NCBI RefSeq assembly: GCF_003952525.1
Contig: NZ_CP034451.1
Span: 1,736,001 to 1,800,000 of the forward strand
DNA length: 64,000 nt
Origin: Mesorhizobium sp. M3A.F.Ca.ET.080.04.2.1
Lineage (GTDB): Bacteria; Pseudomonadota; Alphaproteobacteria; Rhizobiales; Rhizobiaceae
Reading direction: 5' to 3'
A program made the position numbers and the translations under genes. Of this stretch, positions 1 to 13,045 are shown piece after piece. How positions within the stretch are numbered: the first letter of the stretch is position 1; every line of letters begins with the position of its first letter. The notes under the pieces were generated by a model that had not been told where the DNA came from, searched no databases, and saw only the letters and a program-made list of their open reading frames with translations.

Positions 1-69
1 CCTCGCCGACGACGACCAGACGGCAAAGCGGGTGCCTTCGGGAGTGATGGTTGCGCCGAGGTTGGTCAA
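1..69 (-). CDS. glgX: GlgX glycogen debranching enzyme, N-terminal fragment (runs off window)
   Basis: Only the first 23 codons are inside the window. The minus-strand reading begins with a TTG codon at 69-67 and gives MTNLGATITPEGTRFAVWSS, which fits the N-terminal CBM48 strand of GlgX-type isoamylases (LGAT..xxG..FAVxS). A GGGGAGG sequence at 83-77 lies at good spacing and supports the TTG start; it falls within an intergenic palindromic repeat. The position directly downstream of pgm is where glgX sits in the glgPBCA-pgm-glgX operons of rhizobia and Agrobacterium. GlgX removes alpha-1,6 branches from phosphorylase-limited glycogen. The identification rests on a very short peptide plus synteny. 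Confidence 0.7.
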   Translation of the reverse strand, partial: MTNLGATITPEGTRFAVWSSSAR

Positions 70-76
70 GCAAGCG

Positions 77-249
77 CCTCCCCTTCTCCCCTTGTGGGAG
101 AAGGTGGATCGGCGCTCAGCGCCGAGACGGATGAGGGGTGTTGGAAGAAATGAAGCACCGGCAGTCCGACCACCGGGTTGCGCCAAGCTGGAGCACCCCT
201 CATCCGTCGCCTTCGGCGACACCTTCTCCCACAAGGGGAGAAGGGGGAG
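77..249. repeat. Long inverted repeat between pgm and glgX
   Basis: Two arms, 80-106 and 220-246, form a perfect 27-bp inverted repeat of the type CCCCTTCTCCCC...GGTG. Each arm contains its own small palindrome (CTTCTCCC / GGGAGAAG). Similar GATGAGGGGTG sequences flank the arms towards the centre. The 113-bp middle shows no convincing gene. The element resembles the REP/RIME-like intergenic palindromes common in rhizobia. In RNA it would fold into a very stable stem between pgm and glgX. One arm supplies the purine-rich stretch used as the putative glgX ribosome binding site. Confidence 0.85.
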
Positions 250-265
250 CCGCGCAACACCACCC

Positions 266-3342
<3,077 letters not shown>

Positions 3343-3363
3343 ACGCTAACGATCCACTGCTAA

Positions 3364-3426
3364 TGCATGTCGCCCAAAAGTGTGAAACGGTTCGGGGAAA
3401 GCGAGATGCACAAAAACAACTTAAAG
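3364..3426 (+). repeat. Intergenic palindromic repeat, copy 1 (glgC-glgA gap)
   Basis: Begins TGCATGTCGCCCAAAAGTG and ends with an ACAAAAACAAC/TTAAAG tail. It is clearly related to the two copies at 7031-7089 and 7095-7151, but in the opposite orientation and more diverged in the middle. The better-conserved copies are palindromic (TGCATG...CATGCA outside, CCCAAAA...TTTTGGG inside), so they should form a stem-loop in RNA. I recognise this as a dispersed intergenic element of Mesorhizobium-like genomes. It occupies much of the glgC-glgA spacer. Confidence 0.8.
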
Positions 3427-3430
3427 TGAA

Positions 3431-3492
3431 AGCTTGTTGATCAACCTCATCAGGTTGACAGCTTGCTGGTCAGCTTGACAGCTTGTTGATCA
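3431..3492. repeat. Short direct repeats overlapping the 3' end of glgC
   Basis: AGCTTGTTGATCA occurs at 3431-3443 and again at 3480-3492; TTGACAGCTTG occurs at 3455-3465 and 3475-3485, a 20-bp period. The right-hand copies encode the last residues of GlgC (INKLSS), so the C-terminal coding end appears duplicated into the spacer. A 7-bp stem with a 4-nt loop (TCAACCT/AGGTTGA, 3441-3458) lies inside and is followed on the minus strand by T-rich sequence, so it could act as a weak terminator or attenuator before glgA. Confidence 0.6.
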
Positions 3493-4735
3493 TGTCCTGC
3501 GTGATCAGGCAGATGCCCTTTTCCGAAACGCGGAAGCGCTTGGCGTCGAGCACCGGGTCCTCGCCGACCACAAGCCCCTCCGGAATGCGCACGCCATGGT
3601 CGATGACGACGCGCTTGAGATGCGCGTTGCGCCCGACATAGCAGTCGGGAAGCATGACCACCTCTTCCAGCTTGGAATAGGAATTGATGCGCGCGCCGGT
3701 GAAGATCAGGCTGCGGCGCAGCGATGCGCCGGAAATGATGCAGTCGCCCGAAACCAGCGAGGAAATCGCCTCGCCGCGCCGGCCGTCCTCGTCATGCACG
3801 AATTTCGCCGGCGGCTTCAATTCGGCATAGGTCCAGATCGGCCAGTCGCGGTCGTAAAGGTCGAGCTCGGGGGTAACGTCGGTGAGGTCGATATTGGCTT
3901 CCCAATAGGCGTCGACCGTTCCGACATCGCGCCAGTAGGCCTCGTTCTCGGCCGTCGAGCGCACGCAGGACTTGGCGAAGCGATGCGCGACAGCCTTACC
4001 GTGCTGGACGACATGGGGGATGATGTCCTTGCCGAAGTCGCGGCTCGATCCCGGCTCGGCCGCATCGCGGCGCAGCTGGTCCATCAGGAACTTGGTCCTG
4101 AAGACATAGATGCCCATCGAGGCCAGCGCGAAATCCGGCTTGTCGGGGATGCCGGGCGGATCGGCGGGCTTCTCGATGAAGGAGATGATGTTGTCCTTCG
4201 CATCCACATGCATGACGCCGAAGCCCGTCGCCTCCATGCGCGGCACTTCGAGGCAGCCGACGGTCACGTCGGCATTGGCGTCGACGTGCTGGCGCAGCAT
4301 CAGCTCGTAGTCCATCTTGTAGATGTGGTCGCCGGCCAGGATGACCATGTATTCGGGGTTGTAGGCCTCGATGATGTCGATGTTCTGGTAGACGGCGTCC
4401 GCCGTGCCCTCGTACCACTGGGTCTCCGAGACGCGCTGGCTGGCCGGCAGGATGTCGAAGCTCTCGTTTCGTTCCGGCCGCAGGAAATTCCAGCCGCGCT
4501 GCAGGTGTCGGATCAGCGAATGCGCCTTGTACTGGGTAGCGACGCCGAGACGGCGAATGCCGGAGTTGAGCGCATTGGACAGAGCGAAATCGATGATGCG
4601 CGTCTTGCCGCCGAAATAGACCGCAGGCTTGGCGCGCCGGTCGGTCAGCTCCTTCAAGCGGCTGCCGCGCCCGCCGGCCAGCACATAGGCCATGGCATCG
4701 CGTGCCAGCGGCTGGGTTCGTTTCGTGTCTGCCAT
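3470..4735 (-). CDS. glgC: Glucose-1-phosphate adenylyltransferase
   Basis: 421 aa from the ATG at 4735 ([19 protein letters not shown]). A longer in-frame reading upstream is Arg/Cys-rich and implausible. The enzyme makes ADP-glucose from ATP and glucose 1-phosphate, the committed step of glycogen synthesis. Visible features are the nucleotide-binding [20 protein letters not shown] loop, [14 protein letters not shown] with the regulatory-site region, the [10 protein letters not shown] catalytic aspartate region, and the left-handed beta-helix C-terminus ([15 protein letters not shown]). The extreme 3' end lies in a set of short direct repeats that continue into the spacer. Gene order places it between glgB and glgA. 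Confidence 0.97.
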   Translation of the reverse strand: MADTKRTQPLARDAMAYVLAGGRGSRLKELTDRRAKPAVYFGGKTRIIDFALSNALNSGIRRLGVATQYKAHSLIRHLQRGWNFLRPERNESFDILPASQRVSETQWYEGTADAVYQNIDIIEAYNPEYMVILAGDHIYKMDYELMLRQHVDANADVTVGCLEVPRMEATGFGVMHVDAKDNIISFIEKPADPPGIPDKPDFALASMGIYVFRTKFLMDQLRRDAAEPGSSRDFGKDIIPHVVQHGKAVAHRFAKSCVRSTAENEAYWRDVGTVDAYWEANIDLTDVTPELDLYDRDWPIWTYAELKPPAKFVHDEDGRRGEAISSLVSGDCIISGASLRRSLIFTGARINSYSKLEEVVMLPDCYVGRNAHLKRVVIDHGVRIPEGLVVGEDPVLDAKRFRVSEKGICLITQDMINKLSS

Positions 4736-4796
4736 CAGTACCCTCCCAAGTAAGCTGCCCGGACCGATGATGCGGCGAGATAAGATATCATCTGCT

Positions 4797-7007
4797 TCAG
4801 TCCGCGACGAATTCCAGCATGATCGTCGACAGCGGCGGCAACAGCATCGTCGCCGATGTGCCCTCCTCTCCGCTCGCCTCGACCATGCCGCCATTGCCCA
4901 TGCCGGAGCCGCCATAATCGCCGGCATCGGTGTTGATGATCTCGCGCCATTCGCCGGCCTTCGGCAGCGGCACGCGATAGTTCTCGCGCGGCACCGGCGT
5001 GAAGTTGGAGATGACCGCGATCGGATTGCCGCCGGGCGCGCTGCGCAGCCAGGCGAAGACCGAGTTGTCGCGATCGTCGACGATCAGCCAGGAGAAGCCT
5101 TCCGGTTCGCAGTCACGCGCATGCAATGCCGGGCGCGAACGGTAGAGATAGTTGAGATCTCGCACGACTTGGCGGACGCCGCGATGCGGGCCGTGTTGCA
5201 GCAAGTCCCAGTCGAGCGCGCGCGCCTCGCTCCATTCGCGGCGCTGGGCGAATTCCTGGCCCATGAAAAGGAGCTTCTTGCCGGGATAACCCCACATGAA
5301 GGCGTAGTAGGCACGCAGCGTGGCGAACTTCTGCCAGTCGTCGCCGGCCATCTTGTGGAGCAGCGTGCCCTTGCCGTGCACGACCTCGTCATGGGAGAGC
5401 GGCAGCACGAAATTTTCGGAAAATGCGTAGATCAGGCCGAAGGTGACTTCGTTGTGATGGTGCTTGCGATAGATCGGCTCCTTGGAAAGATATTCCAGCG
5501 TGTCGTGCATGAAGCCCATGTTCCACTTGAAGCCGAAACCGAGCCCGCCTTCATGCACCGGGCGCGACACTTTCGGCCATGAGGTCGATTCCTCGGCGAT
5601 GGTGATCACGCCGGGGTGGTGGCCGTAGAGCTCCTTGTTCATCTTCTGCAGGAAGTCGACGGCCTGCAGGTTCTCGCGTCCGCCCTTCTCGTTGGGGATC
5701 CACTCCCCCGCCTTGCGCGAATAGTCGAGGTAAAGCATCGAGGCGACGGCGTCGACGCGCAATCCGTCGACATGGTATTTCTCGGCCCAGAACAGCGCGT
5801 TGTTGACGAGGAACGACACCACCTCGCGACGGCCGAAATTGTAGATGGCGGTGTTCCAGTCGGGATGAAAACCCTGGCGCGGGTCCTCATGCTCGTAAAG
5901 CGCGGTGCCGTCGAAGCGCACGAGCCCGTGCTCGTCGACTGGAAAATGCGCCGGCACCCAGTCGAGGATGACGCCGACGCCGGCGCGGTGGGCGCCGTCG
6001 ACGAAGCGGGCGAAGCCGTCCGGGTCGCCGAAGCGGGCGGTCGGGGTATAGAGGCCGGTCGTCTGATAGCCCCAGGACGGATCGAAGGGATGTTCCGAGA
6101 TCGGCAGGAACTCGATGTGGGTGAAGCCGGTGTCGACCACATAGGGGATCAGCCGCTCGGCAAGCTCGTCCCAGCTCAAGAACGTGCCGTCGTCGCGAAG
6201 CTGCCACGAGCCGGCATGGACCTCGTAGATCGAGATCGCCTCGCGGCGCGGATCGGCCTTTTGCCAGAAGCTGCGGTGCGCCTCGTCGCCCCATCGATGC
6301 GCCATCGGCGGCGCCGTCACCGAGGCCGTCGCCGGGCGCAGCTCCGACTCGAAGGCGAACGGGTCGGCCTTGAGCGGCAGCCTGACGCCATCGGGAGCGA
6401 TGATCTCGAACTTGTAAGGCCGGCCGGCGCCTAGATCGGGAATGAACAGTTCCCAGATACCGGTGTCCTTGCGGTCGCGCATGGTGTGCCGGCGACCGTC
6501 CCATTCGTTGAAATCGCCGACGACGGAGACGCGTTTCGCATTGGGCGCCCAGACGGCGAAATGCACGCCGGTGGCGCCCTCATGGTCGATGATATGGGCG
6601 CCGAGCTTGTCGAACAGCCTCAGATGCGAGCCCTCGGCCATATAGTAGTCGTCCATCGGGCCGAGCACCGGGCCGAAGGAATAGGGATCGGTCAGCCACC
6701 AGTCGGCGCCGGCATTTTTCGCGTGGTAGCGCAGCGGCTGGCGTTTGCGGATCGAAAGCCTGCCTTCGAAAAAACCGGCGTCGTTGCTGCGGACGAGTTC
6801 GCCAGCCTCCTTGCCGGCCAGCGTGTAGGCGGTGACGGATTCGGCATTCGGCACGAAGCAGCGAGCGACGAAGCCCTTGCCGGCTTCATGCACGCCCAGG
6901 ATTGCAAAGGGATCGCCATGCGTGCCGGCAACAATCGCCGCGACATCGCCGGCTGGCGCCAGTCCGTCCGGCCCGCTTGTCGCAGCGGTCGCGCGCGGCT
7001 TCCTCAT
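4797..7007 (-). CDS. glgB: 1,4-alpha-glucan branching enzyme
   Basis: 736 aa from the ATG at 7007, preceded by the strong ribosome site AGGGAGGGCG. The in-frame extension to 7184 translates the two palindromic repeats and is not real. GH13 enzyme that introduces alpha-1,6 branches. It has an N-terminal domain plus a CBM48 ([21 protein letters not shown]). The catalytic barrel then shows [11 protein letters not shown], the nucleophile region [15 protein letters not shown], the acid/base ITIAEEST, and [14 protein letters not shown]-terminal beta-sandwich ends the protein. The long N-terminus is typical of GlgB proteins with two N-terminal modules. It is the second gene of the glg operon. Confidence 0.97.
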   Translation of the reverse strand: MRKPRATAATSGPDGLAPAGDVAAIVAGTHGDPFAILGVHEAGKGFVARCFVPNAESVTAYTLAGKEAGELVRSNDAGFFEGRLSIRKRQPLRYHAKNAGADWWLTDPYSFGPVLGPMDDYYMAEGSHLRLFDKLGAHIIDHEGATGVHFAVWAPNAKRVSVVGDFNEWDGRRHTMRDRKDTGIWELFIPDLGAGRPYKFEIIAPDGVRLPLKADPFAFESELRPATASVTAPPMAHRWGDEAHRSFWQKADPRREAISIYEVHAGSWQLRDDGTFLSWDELAERLIPYVVDTGFTHIEFLPISEHPFDPSWGYQTTGLYTPTARFGDPDGFARFVDGAHRAGVGVILDWVPAHFPVDEHGLVRFDGTALYEHEDPRQGFHPDWNTAIYNFGRREVVSFLVNNALFWAEKYHVDGLRVDAVASMLYLDYSRKAGEWIPNEKGGRENLQAVDFLQKMNKELYGHHPGVITIAEESTSWPKVSRPVHEGGLGFGFKWNMGFMHDTLEYLSKEPIYRKHHHNEVTFGLIYAFSENFVLPLSHDEVVHGKGTLLHKMAGDDWQKFATLRAYYAFMWGYPGKKLLFMGQEFAQRREWSEARALDWDLLQHGPHRGVRQVVRDLNYLYRSRPALHARDCEPEGFSWLIVDDRDNSVFAWLRSAPGGNPIAVISNFTPVPRENYRVPLPKAGEWREIINTDAGDYGGSGMGNGGMVEASGEEGTSATMLLPPLSTIMLEFVAD

Positions 7008-7030
7008 CAGGCGGTCGCCCTCCCTGGGCA

Positions 7031-7089
7031 CCTTTGTTCTGGTGCATGCCGTAATCCCAAAACCGCTGCGCACTTTTGGGCGACATGCA
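7031..7089 (-). repeat. Intergenic palindromic repeat, copy 2 (glgP-glgB gap)
   Basis: Reads on the minus strand as TGCATGTCGCCCAAAAGTG, then a CGGTTTTGGG arm and a GGCATGCACCAGAACAAAG tail. The arms TGCATG/CATGCA and CCCAAAA/TTTTGGG form a hairpin. It is followed head-to-tail by copy 3, which is nearly identical, and is related to copy 1 at 3364. The glgB ribosome binding site lies just downstream of this copy. Confidence 0.85.
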
Positions 7090-7094
7090 TCGAC

Positions 7095-7151
7095 TTTGTT
7101 CTGGTGCATGCCGCAATCCCAAAACCGCTGCGCATTTTTGGGCGACATGCA
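7095..7151 (-). repeat. Intergenic palindromic repeat, copy 3 (tandem with copy 2)
   Basis: Same orientation as the copy at 7031-7089 and differing from it at only a few bases. The pair fills most of the 182-bp glgP-glgB spacer. Two consecutive stem-loops in the leader of glgB could affect mRNA stability or readthrough from glgP. This is an inference from structure only. Confidence 0.85.
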
Positions 7152-7189
7152 CCGGACGGCCACATTGTTCGTGGCCTCATGCAATCATA

Positions 7190-9652
7190 TCAGACAGGTA
7201 CGTTCCAGATTTCTTTCGCATATTGGCGGATGGTGCGGTCGGACGAGAACCAGCCGACGCGGGCGACATTGCGGATGGCCCGGGCTTGCCAGTCGGGACT
7301 GTTGCGCCAGACGGCGTCGACCTCGCGCTGGCAGGCGGCATAGGAATCGAAATCGGCAGCCACCATGAACCAGTCGCTCTGATAGAGGCCGTTCATCAGT
7401 TCGCGATAGCGGTTGGGATCGTCGGGCGAGAACACGCCGGAGGAAATCGCCGCCACCGCCTGCGCCAGTTCGGGCGAGGATTCGATCACGCCGCGCGGAT
7501 CATAGCCATTGCCGCGGCGCTGCGCGACCTCGGCGGTGGTGAGACCGAAGATGAAGATGTTGTCGTCGCCGACGCATTGCTTGATCTCGACATTGGCGCC
7601 GTCAAGCGTGCCGATCGTCAGGGCGCCGTTCAGCGCGAACTTCATATTGCCGGTGCCCGACGCCTCCATGCCGGCGGTCGAGATCTGTTCCGACAGGTCG
7701 GCGGCCGGCATCATCACCTCGGCCAGGCTGACATTGTAGTTCGGCAGGAACACCACCTTCAGCAGGCCGCGCACCGCCGGATCGCGATTGATGACCTTGG
7801 CGACATCGTTGGCCAGTTTGATGATCAGCTTGGCGTTGTGATAGCTGGGCGCCGCCTTGCCGCCGAAGAACTTCACGCGCGGCATCCAGTCCCGCTCGGG
7901 ATGCGAGCGGATCTGATCGTAGAGCGCGATCGCCTCCAGGATGTTGAGCAGCTGGCGCTTATACTCGTGGATGCGCTTGATCTGGATGTCGAACAGCGCC
8001 GAAGGATCGAGCCTGATGCCGAGCCGGTCGGCGACGAGATTGGCGAGGCGCGTCTTGTTCTGCCGCTTCACGGCGGCGAACTTCTCGCGGAAGGCGGCAT
8101 CGCCGGCAAACGCATCGAGGCCCTTGATCGCCTCGATGTCGTCCATGAAGCGGTCGCCGATCGCCTCGCGGGCGAGCGCGGTCAGTCCCGGATTGCACTG
8201 GATCAGCCAGCGCCGCGGCGTGATGCCGTTGGTCTTGTTGTTGATGCGATCGGGGTAGAGCTTGTGGAGATCGGCAAACACCGTCTCCTTCATCAGATCG
8301 GTGTGCAGCGCCGAGACACCGTTGATCGAATGCGAACCGACGAAGGCGAGATTGCCCATGCGCACGCGGCGGTCGCCGTTCTCCTGAATGAGCGAGATTC
8401 TGGCGATCTGGTCGCCGGAGAACTTTCCGGTGGCGCGGGCCTCGAGCAGCACCTGCGCGTTGATGGCGTAGACGATCTGCATGTGGCGCGGCAAAAGCCG
8501 TTCGAACAGCGGCACCGGCCAGCTCTCCAGGGCTTCGGGAAGAAGGGTGTGGTTGGTGTAGCCGAAGGTGCGCTTGGTGACGTCCCAGGCCTGGTCGAAA
8601 TCCATGCCGTGGACATCCATCAAGAGCCGCATCAGTTCCGGCACGGCAACAGCGGGATGGGTGTCGTTCAGGTGGATGGCGGCCTTGTCCGGCAGCGATT
8701 TCAGATCGCCATACTGGCTGAGATGCCGCTGGACGATGTCCTGCAGCGAGGCGGTGGAGAAGAAATATTCCTGTCTGAGCCTGAGCTCCTGCCCGGCCAT
8801 ATGCGAATCGGCGGGATAGAGAACTCGCGACAGCGCATCGGCCTTGTTGCTTTCGGCGAGCGCGCCGATGTGGTCGCCTGCGTTGAACTTGTCGAGCAGG
8901 ATCGGGTCGATCGGCATGCCGGACCAGAGCCGCAGCGTGTTGACGCGCTTGGCGCGCCAGCCGGCGACCGGCGTGTCATAGGCGACGGCAAGCACATGCT
9001 CGGTCGGCTTCCAGACGTGGCGTTCGAGCCGGCCGTCCCTGGAGGTGATCGATTCCACCGAGCCGCCGAAGCCGACCTCGAATGAGCGCTCGCGCCGTTC
9101 GAACTCCCAGGGATTGCCGTGATCAAGCCAGGTCTCCGGCAATTCGACCTGCCAGCCGTCATGGATTTCCTGGCGGAACATGCCGTTGGCGTAGCGAATG
9201 CCGTAGCCGTGAGCGGGAATGTCGACGGTCGCCATGCTTTCCATGAAGCAGGCGGCGAGCCGGCCAAGGCCGCCATTGCCGAGGGCCGCGTCCGGTTCGA
9301 GCGCGGCGATGAGGTCGAGGTCGACATCGAGCGAGGCCAGCGCTTCGCGCATGTTCTCCATCAGGCCCAGATTGGAGAAGGCGTCGCGCATCAGGCGGCC
9401 GATCAGGAATTCGAGCGAGAGGTAATAGACCCGCTTTTCCTGCTTGTCGTAGGCCTCCTTGGTCGCCTGGATCCACTGATCGACGACACGGTCGCGCACG
9501 ACCTTGATCGAGGCTGTCAGCCAGTCATAGGGCGTAGCAACGGTGGTGTCCTTGCCGAGCCGGTATTTGAGGGCGAGAAGCACCTCGTTGGCGAGCGTCT
9601 TGGGATCGGGATGGTCGAGAGCGGGGGCTTCGGATGTCATTGCACGCGTCAT
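7190..9652 (-). CDS. glgP: Glycogen phosphorylase
   Basis: 820 aa from the ATG at 9652, chosen because GAGAGG sits about 5 bp upstream. Further in-frame starts exist at 9736 and 9640. GT35 enzyme releasing glucose 1-phosphate from glycogen ends. Landmarks are YYLSLEFLIGRLM near residue 75, GNGGLGRLAACFMES, HLNDTHPAVAVPELMR, IKRIHEYKRQLLN, and the PLP-binding region EASGTGNMKFALNGALTIGT followed by LDGANVEI. Length matches the bacterial MalP/GlgP family. It is the first gene of the glg operon in the direction of transcription, so breakdown and synthesis enzymes are co-expressed. The 138-bp gap to frcA shows no clear promoter. Confidence 0.96.
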   Translation of the reverse strand: MTRAMTSEAPALDHPDPKTLANEVLLALKYRLGKDTTVATPYDWLTASIKVVRDRVVDQWIQATKEAYDKQEKRVYYLSLEFLIGRLMRDAFSNLGLMENMREALASLDVDLDLIAALEPDAALGNGGLGRLAACFMESMATVDIPAHGYGIRYANGMFRQEIHDGWQVELPETWLDHGNPWEFERRERSFEVGFGGSVESITSRDGRLERHVWKPTEHVLAVAYDTPVAGWRAKRVNTLRLWSGMPIDPILLDKFNAGDHIGALAESNKADALSRVLYPADSHMAGQELRLRQEYFFSTASLQDIVQRHLSQYGDLKSLPDKAAIHLNDTHPAVAVPELMRLLMDVHGMDFDQAWDVTKRTFGYTNHTLLPEALESWPVPLFERLLPRHMQIVYAINAQVLLEARATGKFSGDQIARISLIQENGDRRVRMGNLAFVGSHSINGVSALHTDLMKETVFADLHKLYPDRINNKTNGITPRRWLIQCNPGLTALAREAIGDRFMDDIEAIKGLDAFAGDAAFREKFAAVKRQNKTRLANLVADRLGIRLDPSALFDIQIKRIHEYKRQLLNILEAIALYDQIRSHPERDWMPRVKFFGGKAAPSYHNAKLIIKLANDVAKVINRDPAVRGLLKVVFLPNYNVSLAEVMMPAADLSEQISTAGMEASGTGNMKFALNGALTIGTLDGANVEIKQCVGDDNIFIFGLTTAEVAQRRGNGYDPRGVIESSPELAQAVAAISSGVFSPDDPNRYRELMNGLYQSDWFMVAADFDSYAACQREVDAVWRNSPDWQARAIRNVARVGWFSSDRTIRQYAKEIWNVPV

Positions 9653-9790
9653 GCTGCCTCTCGTGATCATGGCCCGATCATACCGGCTTTCGCCGATCGT
9701 CCTACCCCATTTTATTGCAACGCAGCATACCCTCAATCGATTTAGGTTGCGAAGCTACCCGGTTGGCTTGCGGCAATTTGCCCTCCGTCG

Positions 9791-10573
<783 letters not shown>

Positions 10574-10575
10574 GG

Positions 10576-11640
10576 TTACACCGAAACCTTTCTGATCCAC
10601 TGGTCGATCGCGACGGCGCCGATGATCAGCACGCCGGTGAGCAGCACTTTCCATTGCGGATCGGCGCCCAGCATGTTGAGGCCCATCGAGACGACGCCGA
10701 CGATCATGGCGCCGAACAGCGTGCCGAGGATCGAGCCGCGGCCGCCGAAGAGCGAGATGCCGCCGATCACCGTCGCGGTGATGGCCTGAAGATTGTAGTC
10801 GGTGACGGCGGCCGAGGGCGAGATCGAACCGTTGCGGCCGATCGATACCCAGGCCGCGAAGGCGGCGATGAGGCCGGCCAGCGTATAGACGGCCATCAAC
10901 ACCTTCTTGGTCTGGATACCCGAGAGCTTCGCCGCCTCCGGATCGTCGCCGACGGCATAGACGTGGCGGCCCCAGGCGGTGTGGTTGAGGACATACCAGA
11001 GCAGCATCACCAAGAGGACCATGGCGATGACGCCGGCTGTCAGCACGGCTGAGCCGACCCTGAAACTCAGCGCGAAGAAGTGCAGCAGCGGCGCCTGGGC
11101 ATCGACATCGGCGTCACGGATCGTCTCGTTGGCCGAATAGATGAAGTTGGTGGCCATGACGATGTTCCAGGTGCCCAGCGTGACGATGAAGGGCGGTAGC
11201 TTCATGTAAGCGACGAGCAGCCCGTTGAGCAGGCCGCAGGCCGCGCCCGCGGCAAGGCCGAGCGCCACCGCGAGGATGGTCGGCATGCCGTAGCTGACGG
11301 CGCAATTGCCCATGACCACGGCCGAGATCACCATCACCACGCCGATCGAAAGGTCGATGCCGGCGGTCAGGATGACAAGCGTCTGGGCAGCGCCCAGGAT
11401 GCCGACGATGGCGATCTGCTGCAGGATCAGCGTCAGCGTGTAGGACGAAAAGAACCGTCCGCCGATGGCGACGCCGAAGATGATGATCGACAGCACCAGC
11501 ACGATCAGCGGCACGGCGGCCGGCGTGGAATGCAGGAAATGCTGGGCGCGCTTGACGAACGACTTGCCGTGCTCGTCAAAGCTGGCGACGCTGGTGTCGC
11601 TGCCCGAGAGTACCTTCTCGAATTCCTGGATTTGCGACAT
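10576..11640 (-). CDS. frcC: Sugar (fructose) ABC transporter, permease
   Basis: 354 aa from the ATG at 11640, preceded by GGGAGGAC. Member of the BPD_transp_2 (RbsC-like) family. After a hydrophilic N-terminus of about 45 residues there are roughly 8-10 hydrophobic segments, beginning AAVPLIVLVLSIIIFGVAIG. The family segment ILTAGIDLSIGVVMVISAVV (about residues 105-125) and GGRGSILGTLFGAMIVG near the C-terminus are visible. It forms the translocation path for the sugar bound by FrcB. A hairpin separates it from frcB, and frcA follows directly. Confidence 0.92.
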   Translation of the reverse strand: MSQIQEFEKVLSGSDTSVASFDEHGKSFVKRAQHFLHSTPAAVPLIVLVLSIIIFGVAIGGRFFSSYTLTLILQQIAIVGILGAAQTLVILTAGIDLSIGVVMVISAVVMGNCAVSYGMPTILAVALGLAAGAACGLLNGLLVAYMKLPPFIVTLGTWNIVMATNFIYSANETIRDADVDAQAPLLHFFALSFRVGSAVLTAGVIAMVLLVMLLWYVLNHTAWGRHVYAVGDDPEAAKLSGIQTKKVLMAVYTLAGLIAAFAAWVSIGRNGSISPSAAVTDYNLQAITATVIGGISLFGGRGSILGTLFGAMIVGVVSMGLNMLGADPQWKVLLTGVLIIGAVAIDQWIRKVSV

Positions 11641-11746
11641 TTGTCCTCCCGTCTCACGGAGCTTCGTCATGGCTCCGTGCCGCGTCTAGCTTCCGGTCTT
11701 CCGCCGGGATTTATCAGCGCATACGAAAATGCATCGTCCACCCGAA

Positions 11747-11773
11747 GCGGCCGGGGATCAAGTCCCCAGCCGC
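11747..11773 (-). promoter_or_regulatory. Intergenic stem-loop between frcB and frcC
   Basis: On the minus strand GCGGCTGGGGA, a CTTGA loop, and TCCCCGGCCGC form an 11-bp stem with one G-U pair. There is no T-run, so it does not look like a full terminator. In binding-protein-dependent operons such hairpins after the binding-protein gene typically protect the upstream mRNA and lower downstream expression. That role is inferred here. Confidence 0.65.
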
Positions 11774-11801
11774 AAGCTTTTGCGCACCGGTCAGGCGGGC
11801 A

Positions 11802-12836
11802 TCAGCCCCAGCACTTGGCCAGGCCTTCCTTGGTGTCGATGGACTTCACACCGTTGGCCGGCTTGTCGGTCACCAGGTTGACGCCGGTGTCGAAGAAGTT
11901 CTTGCCTTCGGTCGGCTTCGGCTTGGTGCCGTCCTTGGCATAGGCGGCGATCGCCTCGATGCCGAGCGCCGCCATCTGCAGCGGATACTGCTGCGATGTG
12001 GCGCCGATTACGCCTTCGGCAACCGACTTGACACCCGGGCAGCCGCCGTCGACCGAGACGATCAGCACCTGCTTTTCGAGACCGACGGCCTTGAGCGCCT
12101 GATAGGCGCCCACGGCGGCGGGCTCGTTGATGGTGTGGATGACGTTGATGGTGTTGTCCTTCTGCAGAAGGTTCTCCATCGCCTTGCGGCCGCCTTCCTC
12201 GTTGCCGTTGGTGACGTCGTGGCCGACGATGCGCGGGTCATCCTCGTCGCCGATCTTGTTCGGGTCCTTGGGATCGATGCCGTAGCCGATCATGAAGCCC
12301 TGGTCGCGCAGCACGTCGACGGTCGGCTGAGACGGGGTCAAATCGAGGAAGCCGATCTTGGCGTCCTTGGCCTTGTCGCCGAGCGTGGCGGCGGCCCAGG
12401 CGCCGATCAGCTTGCCGGCTTCCAGATTGTCGGTGGCAAAAGTGGCGTCAGCGGCGTCGATCGGATCGAGCGGCGTGTCGAGCGCGATCACCAGCAGGCC
12501 GGCGTCGCGCGCCTTCTTCACCGTCGGCACGATGCCCTTGGTATCGGAGGCGGTGATCAGGATGCCCTTTGCGCCGTCGGCGATGCAGCTCTCGATCGCC
12601 GCAACCTGACTCTCGCTGTCGCCGTCGATCTTGCCGGCATAGGTCTTGAGGTCGACGCCGAGTTCCTTGGCCTTGGCGGTGGCGCCCTCCTTCATCTTGA
12701 CGAAGAAAGGATTGGTGTCGGTCTTGGTGATCAGGCAGGCGCCCACGCCCGCGGCAGACGCGGACGAGGCGAACGCCATCAAGCCCAACCCGGCAGCCGC
12801 GAAGACGGTGGATTTCAGCAGCGATTTCTTGGTCAC
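11802..12836 (-). CDS. frcB: Sugar (fructose) ABC transporter, periplasmic binding protein
   Basis: 344 aa from a GTG at 12836, preceded by GGGAGGATATC. Residues 1-28 form a signal peptide (MTKKSLLKS, hydrophobic core, ASSASA cleavage region). The mature protein is a type I periplasmic-binding fold (Peripla_BP_4): [43 protein letters not shown], and [15 protein letters not shown]. It captures the sugar for FrcC/FrcA. It is the first gene of frcBCA and is transcribed away from the ROK regulator across a shared operator. The sequence closely resembles FrcB-type fructose/mannose binders, but substrate range cannot be proven from sequence. Confidence 0.92.
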   Translation of the reverse strand: MTKKSLLKSTVFAAAGLGLMAFASSASAAGVGACLITKTDTNPFFVKMKEGATAKAKELGVDLKTYAGKIDGDSESQVAAIESCIADGAKGILITASDTKGIVPTVKKARDAGLLVIALDTPLDPIDAADATFATDNLEAGKLIGAWAAATLGDKAKDAKIGFLDLTPSQPTVDVLRDQGFMIGYGIDPKDPNKIGDEDDPRIVGHDVTNGNEEGGRKAMENLLQKDNTINVIHTINEPAAVGAYQALKAVGLEKQVLIVSVDGGCPGVKSVAEGVIGATSQQYPLQMAALGIEAIAAYAKDGTKPKPTEGKNFFDTGVNLVTDKPANGVKSIDTKEGLAKCWG

Positions 12837-12947
12837 GATATCCTCCCAGTGGAACCTTTGCGGGCGCCGGCCAGCCCGGCGCCTCGAGCGCATCCAACCT
12901 TTTTCCCAGCGTGGACGCCAGCCCAACAGACACCAGTCCGAGACGCG

Positions 12948-12983
12948 TGTCAATAATTAAATCACTCTTATTTATTATTGACA
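12948..12983. promoter_or_regulatory. Divergent frcB/frcR promoter-operator
   Basis: TGTCAATAAT (12948-12957) and ATTATTGACA (12974-12983) are perfect 10-bp inverted arms separated by 16 bp of A/T-rich sequence. Each arm contains a TTGACA -35 hexamer, one reading towards frcB and the other towards the ROK regulator. Candidate -10 boxes 17 bp further out are weak. The geometry suggests one regulator dimer (most simply the ROK protein encoded next door) covering both -35 boxes. Confidence 0.75.
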
Positions 12984-13045
12984 GCGGTGCGCCGTTCACT
13001 CATTCTGAACGAAAAGCAGTGAGGGGAAACCGACGGAGGAACAGG

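Noticed and set aside
7031..7151. CRISPR array
   Set aside because: Only two tandem copies with a 5-bp gap between them and internal palindromes; no spacers of regular length and no cas genes.
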